Source: Candidatus Halarchaeoplasma halalkaliphilum
GTDB lineage: Archaea > Thermoplasmatota > Thermoplasmata > Halarchaeoplasmatales > Halarchaeoplasmataceae
Reading direction: 5' to 3'
Assembly: GCA_007133925.1 (NCBI GenBank)
Contig: SLLU01000041.1
Coordinates: 1 to 6,553, forward strand
DNA length: 6,553 nucleotides
In this document: piece after piece, positions 1 through 5,895 of the stretch
Layout of the letters: every line of letters starts with the position of its first letter
Numbering within the stretch: position 1 is the stretch's first letter
Made by a program: the position numbers and the translations under genes
Notes under the pieces: generated by a model
Databases searched by the model: none
Told to the model about the DNA's origin: nothing
What the model saw: the letters and a program-made list of their open reading frames with translations, nothing else

Positions 1-2
1 GT

Positions 3-80
3 GCCAGGGGCCGGATCCAGGGCAAGATACGGTCAGTGGAGAAAAGGCTGGGCCGGGATGTGTCCAGCATAAGCGGGTGA
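3..80 (+). CDS. C-terminal end of an unrecognised protein (5' partial)
   Basis: Frame 3 is open from the window edge to a TGA at 78-80 and encodes about 25 residues ending RLGRDVSSISG. The peptide is basic and looks like an amphipathic C-terminal helix (KIRSVEKRLGRD). The other two + frames give less protein-like peptides, rich in Gly, Pro and Cys. The T-tracts that follow support a gene ending here. It converges on the - strand metallopeptidase gene. The family cannot be recognised from this tail, and the assignment as coding is an inference. Confidence 0.45.
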   Translation, partial: ARGRIQGKIRSVEKRLGRDVSSISG

Positions 81-96
81 GATCGGTACATACGGT

Positions 97-149
97 CTTT
101 TTCTGCTTTTAAAGGGAACCTTGGGGTGTATACAGTCCTTACGTTTTTT
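97..149 (+). terminator. Putative T-tract terminator after the partial gene
   Basis: T-tracts TCTTTTTCTGCTTTT (about 97-110) and TTTTTT (144-149) lie on the + strand just after the TGA at 78-80. Archaeal transcription commonly ends at such U-runs without a strong hairpin. The interval lies between convergent genes, where termination is expected. No stem-loop is obvious. Confidence 0.4.
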
Positions 150-160
150 CTATAGAGCAG

Positions 161-1140
161 TTATACACTGACTCCAAGTAGAGCATAGACCCTTTCCAGG
201 AGATCTTGGGAAATTTGCATCTTTTCCACAGCTCTGTTGTACAGCTTGAAAAAGTTGAAAGGCTCCTTCACAAGAGAGATCAATTCAGCCCGTGAAACTG
301 CGGGGGAGGAATCCATGGTCCGGACCATGCTTCCGGATAGGAAGTGACCCGGGGGAAGCCCGATGCCCTTCTGATCCATGGTGAAATCGTAGTACGATGT
401 TGATATCTCCTCCAGGTTACCGGAAAGTATCTTGTCCATCAATACCTCCAGGTCAATGAGGATCTGGTCCGAGGTCTCCTCGTATAGATGGATCAGCTCG
501 TCAAGCTCACCGTACCCTTTGGTAATGGCCTGTGGAGAGCAGAAAGCGTTTGCTAGTCCTTCTTTCACCGTGTAGGTGAAAAGGTCCACGATGTACTTTT
601 TCCGCGGATCCTCCGAGGACCTTAACCCCTGTATAACCGCATCCTTAGTCCACCAGTACTCCGCTCCCATGTGGTGGAATTCGTGGGAAAAAGATTCCAG
701 AGATACCACGGACAGATCAAAATAAATCAGCGATAGGAAAATGGTATCCTGTTTGAACATGCCTCCGTTGTAACCGTCTACGGTCACCACCATGACCGGG
801 TCCAACCTTGTATCCTCGGGTAGATATTTCAATGCGATATCCAAGGTCTCGTCCCAATCATAGGATGTGATCCCGTCCATGATCCGGCGCATCCCGTCAG
901 TTTCCCGGAGTGCCTTTTTCAAACCGAAGTGGATCCTTTCCTCCCAGAGACCCAGTTGGTGTTCCGGCTTACCAGGAAGTGCCTCCAATATTATTCGGAC
1001 CTTTTCTTCCACCACTGACACATTCCCGTATGCCTTCAACCACAATTGTAGATCCGGGTGTGACAGTACCTCAGAAAGGTTTTCACTCCCATTTTCCAAA
1101 CGGTCCAGTAAGACGCGACCCCTTCCGTCCTGATATCCAT
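161..1140 (-). CDS. Zn-dependent peptidase, DUF5700-like, with an apparent 5' frameshift
   Basis: Probable zinc metallopeptidase. The motif HEFHH (HExxH; codons at 685-671) would supply two zinc-ligand histidines and the catalytic Glu. A following Glu in KEGLANAF, about 40 residues on, is the likely third ligand. The length (about 326 residues if repaired) and the layout resemble the DUF5700 putative peptidase family; this is recognition from memory. No signal peptide is visible. The ORF stays open upstream to an ATG at 1300, but that stretch runs out of frame through an AbiEi gene fragment and over the promoter, so it is not the real start. The ATG at 1140 reads MDIRTEGV, lies 25 bases from a TATA box, and joins the main frame (RVLLDRLENGS) if one G is restored to the GGGG run at 1119-1122. 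The gene is therefore either a recent pseudogene or contains a sequencing error. Otherwise it must start further in, for example at the TTG at 1099. Confidence 0.72.
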
Positions 1141-1160
1141 GTATGATTAACGTACAAGGG

Positions 1161-1169
1161 ATATAAAAT
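1161..1169 (-). promoter_or_regulatory. TATA box of the metallopeptidase gene
   Basis: On the - strand the sequence reads ATTTTATAT, centred 25 bases upstream of the ATG at 1140. This is the spacing expected for an archaeal TATA box driving a leaderless transcript. It supports 1140 as the real start and argues against the longer ORF that runs through it. Confidence 0.5.
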
Positions 1170-1271
1170 CCTATCCGGGAATAACGGGATCTCACAAAAC
1201 TGGTAAATAGTGATGCTGGACCTCCTGTCCCCCTCGTTGTGATCCGTAATCTGGACCTTTTGAGCTTCGAA

Positions 1272-1446
1272 ATCTTCCGGTTTCCAGGGACAGTTCCCAT
1301 GTACCGGATCTATGGGTGTTGATAACATCTATTATCCTGGGCGATGGTGTGGTAGTTACGTGGAACTCGAAGGCCGAACACAAGGATACATAGGAAGGCG
1401 AGTAGATGCCGGATGCCACGCACAAGATGTTCGAATTAACGAACAT
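1272..1446 (-). pseudogene. Fragment of an AbiEi antitoxin gene
   Basis: Read on the - strand, this encodes SNILCVASGIYSPSYVSL and then DVINTHRSGTWELSLETGR, a near copy of the middle of the intact AbiEi at 3203-3955. Bases 1272-1435 align without gaps to 3613-3776 with about 9 mismatches in 164. Eight of the nine change amino acids (Trp to Cys, Ala to Ser, Tyr to Phe, Gly to Val, Gln to Pro), which suggests relaxed selection. The N-terminal winged-helix part and the C-terminal part are missing, and similarity ends sharply on both sides. An ATG at 1446 could start an 84-residue peptide, but nothing suggests that it is functional. It is a relic of a second AbiE locus or of a duplication. Confidence 0.8.
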
Positions 1447-1512
1447 TTGTTTAAATGATCTGTGCTTTTGTGCCTTTCCAAGAGTAAATATCTGGGAGAA
1501 AAGTACAGAACC

Positions 1513-1519
1513 TTTTTAT
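1513..1519 (+). promoter_or_regulatory. Putative TATA box of the transglutaminase-like gene
   Basis: TTTTTAT is centred near 1516, which predicts transcription from about 1541. That start would exclude the upstream ATG at 1518 and leave a 20-28 base leader before the ATGs at 1560 and 1569. Confidence 0.4.
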
Positions 1520-1568
1520 GCTGATCGTCATCTTGAAAGAGATAACTACGAACTCCAGGATGGTAAAG

Positions 1569-2405
1569 ATGGAAAAGGAATTTTATCGGGAACACGGGCC
1601 GATCACAGACCCGGGGGGATATGCTTACCTGTATGAAGGGTTACCCCGGGTTGTGGGGTCTTTATGCTCTATGATCCAAGGTTTGATGGTTCATCGTGAG
1701 TCGGTAGGGCTTCACGGCGGAGAAACAAGAAATGGGAAAGACGTAGATGTGGATCACAGAAAGGTGGAAAGACTGCTCGAAAAGATAACAGGACTAAATG
1801 ACAGCCCTCTATCCATTGAAAGGGGGATAGAAGAACGAGCGAGGGTGGTGTGTCGAGACTTTTCCGTCCTCCTTTGTTCCATGCTGAGGCATGGAGAGAT
1901 ACCGGCCCGTTCTAGATGTGGATATGCGGTGTATCTCACAGATCCTGATAGAGATTTTGTTTACGATCACTGGCTGTGTGAATACTGGGATGGTGATAGG
2001 TGGATAAGGGTGGATGCTGAGATAGACCAGCTGGAGTTGGACGCATGGACAAGAGGAGATGTGGATCCCTTAGATGTGAGTCCCGATCTGTTCATGGGTG
2101 CGGGAGATGCTTGGAAGGCTGTGAGAGAGGGTAGGTACGAGGAACACTATTTTGGAGAGCCAGAATCACATTACAATGGATGGAGGCTGTTGAAGATGCA
2201 GCTTTTACTCGATCTGGCCTGCTTGAATAAAAGAGAGATGCTCGCTACGGATACATGGGGCCTTGCTGAGAAGGATTATGAAGAATTGAACGAGAAGGAA
2301 CTGGGGCTGTTGGATGAAGTTGCGGATCATCTAGATGATTTTGACGAGATGCGAAACCTGTATGAAAGCAATCCGGAGCTAAGGCTCGATCGTGTTGATA
2401 TGTGA
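1569..2405 (+). CDS. Transglutaminase-like domain protein
   Basis: A 278-residue soluble protein of the transglutaminase-like (papain-fold) superfamily. The N-terminus (EFYREHGPITDPGGYAYLYE) matches a conserved opening seen in a group of uncharacterised transglutaminase-like proteins. The core follows: Cys95 in VVCRDFSVLLCSMLR, His134 in YDHWLCEYW and Asp149 in RVDAEID form the expected Cys-His-Asp triad. The C-terminal half is acidic and helical and is not recognised. Papain-fold members include hydrolases as well as cross-linking enzymes; the substrate here is unknown. ATGs at 1518 and 1560 are also in frame. I prefer 1569 because family similarity begins there, AGGATGGT lies just upstream, and the TATA box near 1516 rules out 1518. 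No partner gene is evident. It ends with TGA, converging on the abiE operon. Confidence 0.85.
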   Translation: MEKEFYREHGPITDPGGYAYLYEGLPRVVGSLCSMIQGLMVHRESVGLHGGETRNGKDVDVDHRKVERLLEKITGLNDSPLSIERGIEERARVVCRDFSVLLCSMLRHGEIPARSRCGYAVYLTDPDRDFVYDHWLCEYWDGDRWIRVDAEIDQLELDAWTRGDVDPLDVSPDLFMGAGDAWKAVREGRYEEHYFGEPESHYNGWRLLKMQLLLDLACLNKREMLATDTWGLAEKDYEELNEKELGLLDEVADHLDDFDEMRNLYESNPELRLDRVDM

Positions 2406-2418
2406 TCATTTCGTTCTG

Positions 2419-2423
2419 TTTTT
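2419..2423 (+). terminator. T-tract after the transglutaminase-like gene
   Basis: TTTTT lies 14 bases after the TGA at 2403-2405, in the short gap between convergent genes. It is a plausible archaeal U-run terminator; no hairpin precedes it. Confidence 0.3.
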
Positions 2424-2430
2424 GGGGATA

Positions 2431-2575
2431 AAGGAGGCCTTCGATGACTGATCAACAAATCTTACTTATCTCGGATTTAACCCTGGCTAAAGCATTTTCC
2501 TTCGGAGGGACATTTTCCATCAAGCTGCTCAGATCCTTATCCCATCTTTTTGCCAGCTCTTCGCATCTGTCGTAA
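2431..2575 (+). other. Orphan Shine-Dalgarno plus ATG: truncated gene start or small ORF
   Basis: AAAGGAGG (2431-2438) is the strongest Shine-Dalgarno match in the window and sits 5 bases before an ATG at 2444. The ORF reads MTDQQILLISD and ends at TAA (2573-2575) after 43 codons. From 2452 onward it is antisense to abiEii, so only the first few codons are likely to be original sequence. A likely reading is that a gene following the transglutaminase-like gene lost its body when the AbiE module arrived. A real 43-residue protein or chance are the alternatives. Confidence 0.35.
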
Positions 2576-3210
2576 ACAACCGAAGGTTCAAGGGAGAGAT
2601 GGTAAAATTTCAGTTTCTTTTCTACCATATCCCTATCGAGACTCGCTCCGTGTTCTATCAACATGTACAGGTCGTAAAGGTCCCTCACCTTATCCCTGGT
2701 CATCACCGCACGGATCTTTTCTGCGACTATCTCATCTCTGTCCATCACCCTGACCACATAGGGGAGCACATCTTTGTATGGGGGGTTTATCTCTTGGACT
2801 TCCGGGTCCATAAGGACTTCTTCTCTTCTGCTTATCTCCACCCGGATGGTACAGATACCTCTGTTATTTCGGTATAAAGGTCCTCGTATCTTCACCCGGA
2901 ATCCTGCGGTCATCTCCGTATCCGTTAGATTGTCTGTTCCCACTGGAAAATTATAGGATTCTATGGCTCTGACCACATTCTCGGCGATGGTCCCTATGGA
3001 AATCTCCTTGTCTTCCGTAAAATCCAGATCTTCACTGAATCGCGACAGCAATCCCACCTTTTGCAGGGCCGTACCACCTTTGAACACCAGATATGACCCC
3101 CATCTTCTCGAAAGGGTGTTCAGCACGACATGTTGAAAATAATCCTTCTCCACATGACCCAGGGAGAAGGCTGTCACGCCGATATACTTTTTGAGTTCTT
3201 CTCTATTCAT
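2452..3210 (-). CDS. abiEii: AbiEii toxin, type IV toxin-antitoxin nucleotidyltransferase
   Basis: Toxin of the AbiE type IV toxin-antitoxin family (COG2253), 252 residues, cytoplasmic. Family members have a nucleotidyltransferase fold; studied relatives transfer nucleotides and stop growth, giving abortive phage resistance. Visible motifs are FKGGTAL (43-49), RFSEDLDF (57-64, with metal-binding Asp61 and Asp63), AEKIRA (163-168) and RDLYDLYML (176-184), all in the expected order, so the enzyme looks intact. The ATG at 3210 is chosen because AGGTGGT lies just before it; a GTG at 3219 is also in frame but falls within that ribosome-binding site. The start overlaps the end of abiEi by 8 bases (ATGAATAG), which implies translational coupling. 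It converges on the transglutaminase-like gene. Confidence 0.93.
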   Translation of the reverse strand: MNREELKKYIGVTAFSLGHVEKDYFQHVVLNTLSRRWGSYLVFKGGTALQKVGLLSRFSEDLDFTEDKEISIGTIAENVVRAIESYNFPVGTDNLTDTEMTAGFRVKIRGPLYRNNRGICTIRVEISRREEVLMDPEVQEINPPYKDVLPYVVRVMDRDEIVAEKIRAVMTRDKVRDLYDLYMLIEHGASLDRDMVEKKLKFYHLSLEPSVVYDRCEELAKRWDKDLSSLMENVPPKENALARVKSEISKIC

Positions 3211-3955
3211 GGTTACCACCTGTATCCTTGATACTTTTTACCTCCGCTGTGTTATCTATCACCCTCCACTTCGGATCGTAAGTTCCTCTACGGGGAAATG
3301 AAGGGTCCAGGGGAACGTAGGTTTTGGAGATATCCATGGGTTCTGATTCTATGCCTTCTTGGCTCAACAGATAACCAAGGCGTTTGATGACCACCTGCTT
3401 TCCACATCTCCTTGCATATTCCATGGCCTTTTTACCGTCTATCCCGTCTTTGATGACCTCAACCACCTCTCCCAGGGGGACATAGTCATTGAACAACAGG
3501 CCGTCGACCACTGCTTTTTCTTTCCGGGCGATGAATGCGGTTTTACCGTCTATATATACCTTATCCATACCGTACAATAATGATCCACTTGTTTTTATGA
3601 AGCGTAGTCGGTATCTTCCGGTTTCCAGGGACAGTTCCCATGTACCGGATCTATGAGTGTTGATAACATCTATTATCCTGGGCGACTGTGTGGTAGTTCC
3701 GTGGTACTCGAAGGCTGCCCACAGGGATACATAGGAAGGCGAGTAGATGCCGGATGCCACGCACAAGATGTTCGAAGACGGCAAACAATAGTAGCCCCTT
3801 TTCACCCTCACCATGGTTCCCTCACGGGCCAATCTGCTCAATAGTACCCTGGAACTCTCTATGGTTTGATCCGATATGGCCGATATCTGAGAGGGAGTGA
3901 ACACGGGGATGCTGGATGATTCCAATCTTTTTACCAGGGTCAGTCGATCCATCAT
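3203..3955 (-). CDS. abiEi: AbiEi antitoxin, winged-helix regulator of the AbiE system
   Basis: Antitoxin of the type IV AbiE pair, 250 residues. In this family the protein counters AbiEii without a stable complex and represses its own operon through an N-terminal winged helix. Residues 1-60 show that helix-turn-helix region (FTPSQISAISDQTIESSRVLLSRLAREG, then MVRVKRGYYCLP). The conserved core follows: YSPSYVSLWAAFEYHG, INTHRSGTWEL, ARKEKAVVDGLLF (about 138-150) and VIKRLGYLL. The ORF is open up to an ATG at 4030, but a TATA box centred at 3979 places transcription near 3953. ATG 3955 or the adjacent ATG 3952 (MMDRLTLVKRL) is therefore the likely leaderless start. The segment 3613-3776 has a partial copy at 1272-1435. 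Confidence 0.9.
   Translation of the reverse strand: MMDRLTLVKRLESSSIPVFTPSQISAISDQTIESSRVLLSRLAREGTMVRVKRGYYCLPSSNILCVASGIYSPSYVSLWAAFEYHGTTTQSPRIIDVINTHRSGTWELSLETGRYRLRFIKTSGSLLYGMDKVYIDGKTAFIARKEKAVVDGLLFNDYVPLGEVVEVIKDGIDGKKAMEYARRCGKQVVIKRLGYLLSQEGIESEPMDISKTYVPLDPSFPRRGTYDPKWRVIDNTAEVKSIKDTGGNHE
3613..3776. repeat. Direct repeat, intact copy of the AbiEi segment
   Basis: This 164-bp stretch inside abiEi matches 1272-1435 in the same orientation with about 9 substitutions and no gaps, roughly 94-95% identity. The two copies are 2341 bp apart and flank the transglutaminase-like gene, abiEii and the 3' part of abiEi. Recombination between them could delete that interval. Confidence 0.9.
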
Positions 3956-3974
3956 ATGGTAGATCATTGTCGGC

Positions 3975-3983
3975 GTATATATG
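3975..3983 (-). promoter_or_regulatory. TATA box of the abiE operon
   Basis: The - strand reads CATATATAC, centred 24 bases upstream of ATG 3955 and preceded by the purine-rich AACAAAACA, a plausible BRE. The position fits a leaderless abiEi mRNA. The 134-bp gap to the divergent gene at 4090 is the expected place for AbiEi autorepression, but I see no clear inverted repeat in it. Confidence 0.5.
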
Positions 3984-4048
3984 TGTTTTGTTGGTTGTAA
4001 ATTAACAATAATGTAATTATGAGGGAACAAAAGACATATCTTCGGCGG

Positions 4049-4057
4049 GAAATATGC
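4049..4057 (+). promoter_or_regulatory. Possible TATA-like element of the LTAKGNLP gene
   Basis: GGAAATATG lies about 37 bases before the ATG at 4090, predicting a start near 4078 and a short leader containing AAGG at 4076-4079. It is a weak match. The promoter could instead lie further up, within 3990-4048. Confidence 0.25.
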
Positions 4058-4089
4058 TTTGATTACTTTAACGAGAAGGCAGTGATCTC

Positions 4090-5040
4090 ATGGACGGAAT
4101 CGTTATAACCCATGATAACTATCTCGAGATCATGTGTGAAAAGGAACCGTCAATGGAGGGATGGGAGGCACTTTACGATGCTACGAATAACGATACCGGT
4201 ATGGACCGGTTCAATATGCCCACGAACAGATACCCCCTCGATGATTTCGAGGGGTTTACACCCAACGAGATGCACGGCCTTCTCTACACCCCCTACGACG
4301 ATGAAAGATCTCCTCTTTACATCGATCCGGAGCTAGATGACGAGCGAGTGGATGACGTTAGGATCTGCCGACACGTGAAGAAATATTTGGGTATGTTGAG
4401 GGAGCGTCAGCCGTTGAAACTGACCGCCAAAGGAAACCTACCAAGAAATTTTTGTAGGGAACTCTGTGAAGCGGATATTCTGGAAGGCGACAGATCCGCC
4501 TTCGAACATCGTTCGATAATGAGAGAAGAGGCGTCTTACTACATACATTTCATGAATGTATTCACACAACTCATTGGATTCTCATCTATGGATAAAGGGT
4601 ACGTATCATCGACCGAAAAAGCCGAGGAATATCTGGATAGTAGATCACCTTCGGAATGGTTCACGCATCTTTTCAAAGCTCATACTGAAAAATTCAACTG
4701 GGGGTACAGTGACTACTATTCTGAGGCGGAGATCATCCAGGGTGGTTTTGGTTTTTCAATATTCCTGGTTCAGAAATATGGTGATGAGCCCAGTGAAGTT
4801 AAATTTTATACGGATAAATTCCTGAAAGCATTTCCATCGGTTCTGAGTGAGTTCCCGGACAAGGGATCTACTTCAGGAAAGAAACTGTTTGGATATTGTT
4901 ATGAAACAAGAACGTTCGAGCGTTTTTTAGAAAGGTTCGGATTGATTGAATATTCGGGGGCAGAAGGAATTTTTTCCATGGATAGATCCTTGGTGAAGAA
5001 GGACCTCATCGACCATGTTTTCAAGTGGAAGGTCTTGTAA
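4090..5040 (+). CDS. Uncharacterised protein with an LKLTAKGNLP motif
   Basis: A 316-residue acidic, soluble protein without signal peptide or membrane segments. Function unknown. FEGFTPNEMHGLLYTPYDDERSPL (53-76) and LKLTAKGNLPR (109-119) resemble blocks I recall from a widespread family of hypothetical bacterial and archaeal proteins, where a similar LTxxGNLP motif follows a stretch of helix. I cannot name a domain or catalytic residues. The remainder is rich in aromatic and charged residues (RFGLIEYSG near the C-terminus). The ATG at 4090 has AAGGCAGTGATC just upstream, a partial Shine-Dalgarno. The next in-frame ATGs (residues 15 and 22) lack a better site. It is transcribed divergently from abiE, 134 bp apart, but nothing shows that it belongs to that system. 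Confidence 0.82.
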   Translation: MDGIVITHDNYLEIMCEKEPSMEGWEALYDATNNDTGMDRFNMPTNRYPLDDFEGFTPNEMHGLLYTPYDDERSPLYIDPELDDERVDDVRICRHVKKYLGMLRERQPLKLTAKGNLPRNFCRELCEADILEGDRSAFEHRSIMREEASYYIHFMNVFTQLIGFSSMDKGYVSSTEKAEEYLDSRSPSEWFTHLFKAHTEKFNWGYSDYYSEAEIIQGGFGFSIFLVQKYGDEPSEVKFYTDKFLKAFPSVLSEFPDKGSTSGKKLFGYCYETRTFERFLERFGLIEYSGAEGIFSMDRSLVKKDLIDHVFKWKVL

Positions 5041-5167
5041 ATACAGTTCCTGTCTTGCTTTGCATTATCTGTTGTACGGTCAATTATCTCGAAGGGGTGG
5101 CATAACTCTCCAGGGTACGCAGCAGCAAAAGGATACTACCGTTTAAGCGTGTCAAAGATTATGTCAA

Positions 5168-5224
5168 ACAACATATATGCTACAAAACTTAGTTATTTTG
5201 TATGCCGTATAACTTATATGTTGT
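5168..5224. repeat. Nested A/T-rich palindrome
   Basis: ACAACATATA (5168-5177) is the exact reverse complement of TATATGTTGT (5215-5224). Inside it, ACAAAA (5182-5187) pairs with TTTTGT (5196-5201), and the flanking GC dinucleotides also pair around bulges. Part of it also recurs as a loose direct repeat (TACAAAACTTAGTTA against TGTAAAACTTACTAC, 5181 and 5222). It could be an operator, a transposon end or a structured RNA. The CTTATATG within it could also serve as a TATA box. Confidence 0.55.
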
Positions 5225-5276
5225 AAAACTTACTACCTTCCATGGCCGGGATACCGTTCAAATACGGAAAACCGGA

Positions 5277-5387
5277 ATGGTCCCTTGCTTCATGGACAGA
5301 GAAGGCGAACTTGAAGAGCTGTTTGTAGCGGAGCGAACAAAACCTTTCATTTGTGTTGTTAGAACTTGTTCTGACAACGTTCGGTGA
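5277..5387 (+). pseudogene. Possible relic of an archaeal AAA ATPase gene start
   Basis: This encodes 36 residues, MVPCFMDREGELEELFVAERT followed by KPFICVV, then a stop. The pattern F-x-DRE-x-ELEEL followed by a hydrophobic strand resembles the N-terminus of archaeal AAA ATPases (COG1672 type), where the strand leads into a GRRRxGKT Walker A loop. No Walker A is present here: the frame runs into RTCSDNVR and a stop, inside hairpin-forming sequence. It would be a truncated gene start. The match is short and from memory, so a chance ORF is possible. Confidence 0.3.
5355..5378. repeat. Inverted repeat, 11-bp arms
   Basis: GTTGTTAGAAC (5355-5365) and GTTCTGACAAC (5368-5378) form an 11-bp stem with one T-G wobble around a two-base spacer. 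It could be a protein-binding palindrome or an RNA hairpin. It lies over the end of the putative ATPase relic. Confidence 0.6.
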
Positions 5388-5393
5388 GCCCCC

Positions 5394-5422
5394 TCATCTC
5401 GCTCTCTTCGAGGGTGAGATGA
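5394..5422. repeat. Strong hairpin, 13-bp stem and TTC loop
   Basis: TCATCTCGCTCTC (5394-5406) pairs with GAGGGTGAGATGA (5410-5422) across a TTC loop, with two G-U type pairs when read as + strand RNA. GCCC (5388-5391) and GGGC (5428-5431) can add a second outer stem. No T-tract follows directly on the + strand, so it is not a classical intrinsic terminator. Confidence 0.65.
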
Positions 5423-5481
5423 CCTGTGGGCATCAAAACAGATAACGTTCTTTCATTAAAAGATACTAAACGTCTTGTGGA

Positions 5482-5895
5482 TCATATCTCGCTTAAAAAT
5501 TCTCTGGGTGAAACGATAGCTATCCCTCTAAATTGGTGTAACTTTAATAGATGGTCATCTCCGGATATGATATAGTCTGCACAAGCTTCTACTGCACATT
5601 CCAAGAACTTGTTGTCATCAGAATCTTCCTTTATTATGTTAATTTTCTCTTTTGGTTCTACCAATATGGAATTTGCTAATAGTACTTCCAAAAATTGATC
5701 TTTTTCCTTTTCTTTAAATTTGAACTTAGGGTAATCCATGACTGTCATCAGTTCTTCTATGATCGGTTTTGTTATGAAATTGATTATTGTCCCTTCAACG
5801 GATAGATCCAGGCATTCTTCGGGAGGACCCGATCAACCAACAGCAGATATCAATACGTTCGTATCAAGAACTACTTTCAATTTTCTCTCGCCCAT
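5482..5895 (-). pseudogene. PIN-domain toxin gene (COG1569 type) interrupted by TGA
   Basis: This would be a 137-residue PIN-domain ribonuclease, toxin of a type II pair with the overlapping AbrB antitoxin. From ATG 5895 it reads MGERKLKVVLDTNVLISAVG, then TGA (5835-5833) as codon 21, then SGPPEECLDL and on in the same frame. Relatives typically have Trp here (GWxGGPP), so one TGG to TGA change explains the stop. All the acidic active-site positions are otherwise present: Asp11 (LDTN), Glu48 (IEEL), Asp93/Asp94 (DSDDNKFLECA) and Asp113/Asp114 (IISGDDHLL). A shorter ORF from ATG 5748 keeps only the last 88 residues and lacks Asp11 and Glu48, so it should be inactive. The start overlaps the end of the antitoxin gene by 19 bases. 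The intact remainder suggests a recent lesion, or a sequencing error. Confidence 0.85.

Larger units (their letters stand above)
5041..5481. other. 441-bp gap with no intact gene
   Basis: No convincing complete gene lies between the LTAKGNLP gene and the PIN toxin gene. The first 120 bases show nothing recognisable. Then come a nested palindrome (5168-5224), a short ORF that may be an ATPase gene relic (5277-5387) and two hairpins (5355-5378 and 5394-5422). The last 60 bases hold weak T-tracts on the - strand (5455-5458 and 5434-5437) that may end the PIN transcript. The mixture suggests degraded mobile or accessory DNA. Confidence 0.6.

Noticed and set aside
1119..1122. Programmed -1 frameshifting in the metallopeptidase gene
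   Set aside because: The G4 run does not form a standard X XXY YYZ slippery heptamer, no downstream stimulator was evident, and a position eight codons into a gene would be odd.
1141..1300. N-terminal 53-codon extension of the metallopeptidase ORF
   Set aside because: It crosses the promoter and reads the AbiEi fragment out of frame; the peptide (MGTVPGNRKISKLKRSRL) is basic and unlike the family.
5168..5236. CRISPR-like repeats
   Set aside because: Only two loose copies, with no regular spacing and no unique spacers of constant length.
5833..5835. TGA read as Trp or selenocysteine in the PIN gene
   Set aside because: TGA ends most neighbouring genes, other Trp codons are TGG, the conserved residue is Trp rather than Cys, and I see no clear SECIS-like element tied to it.
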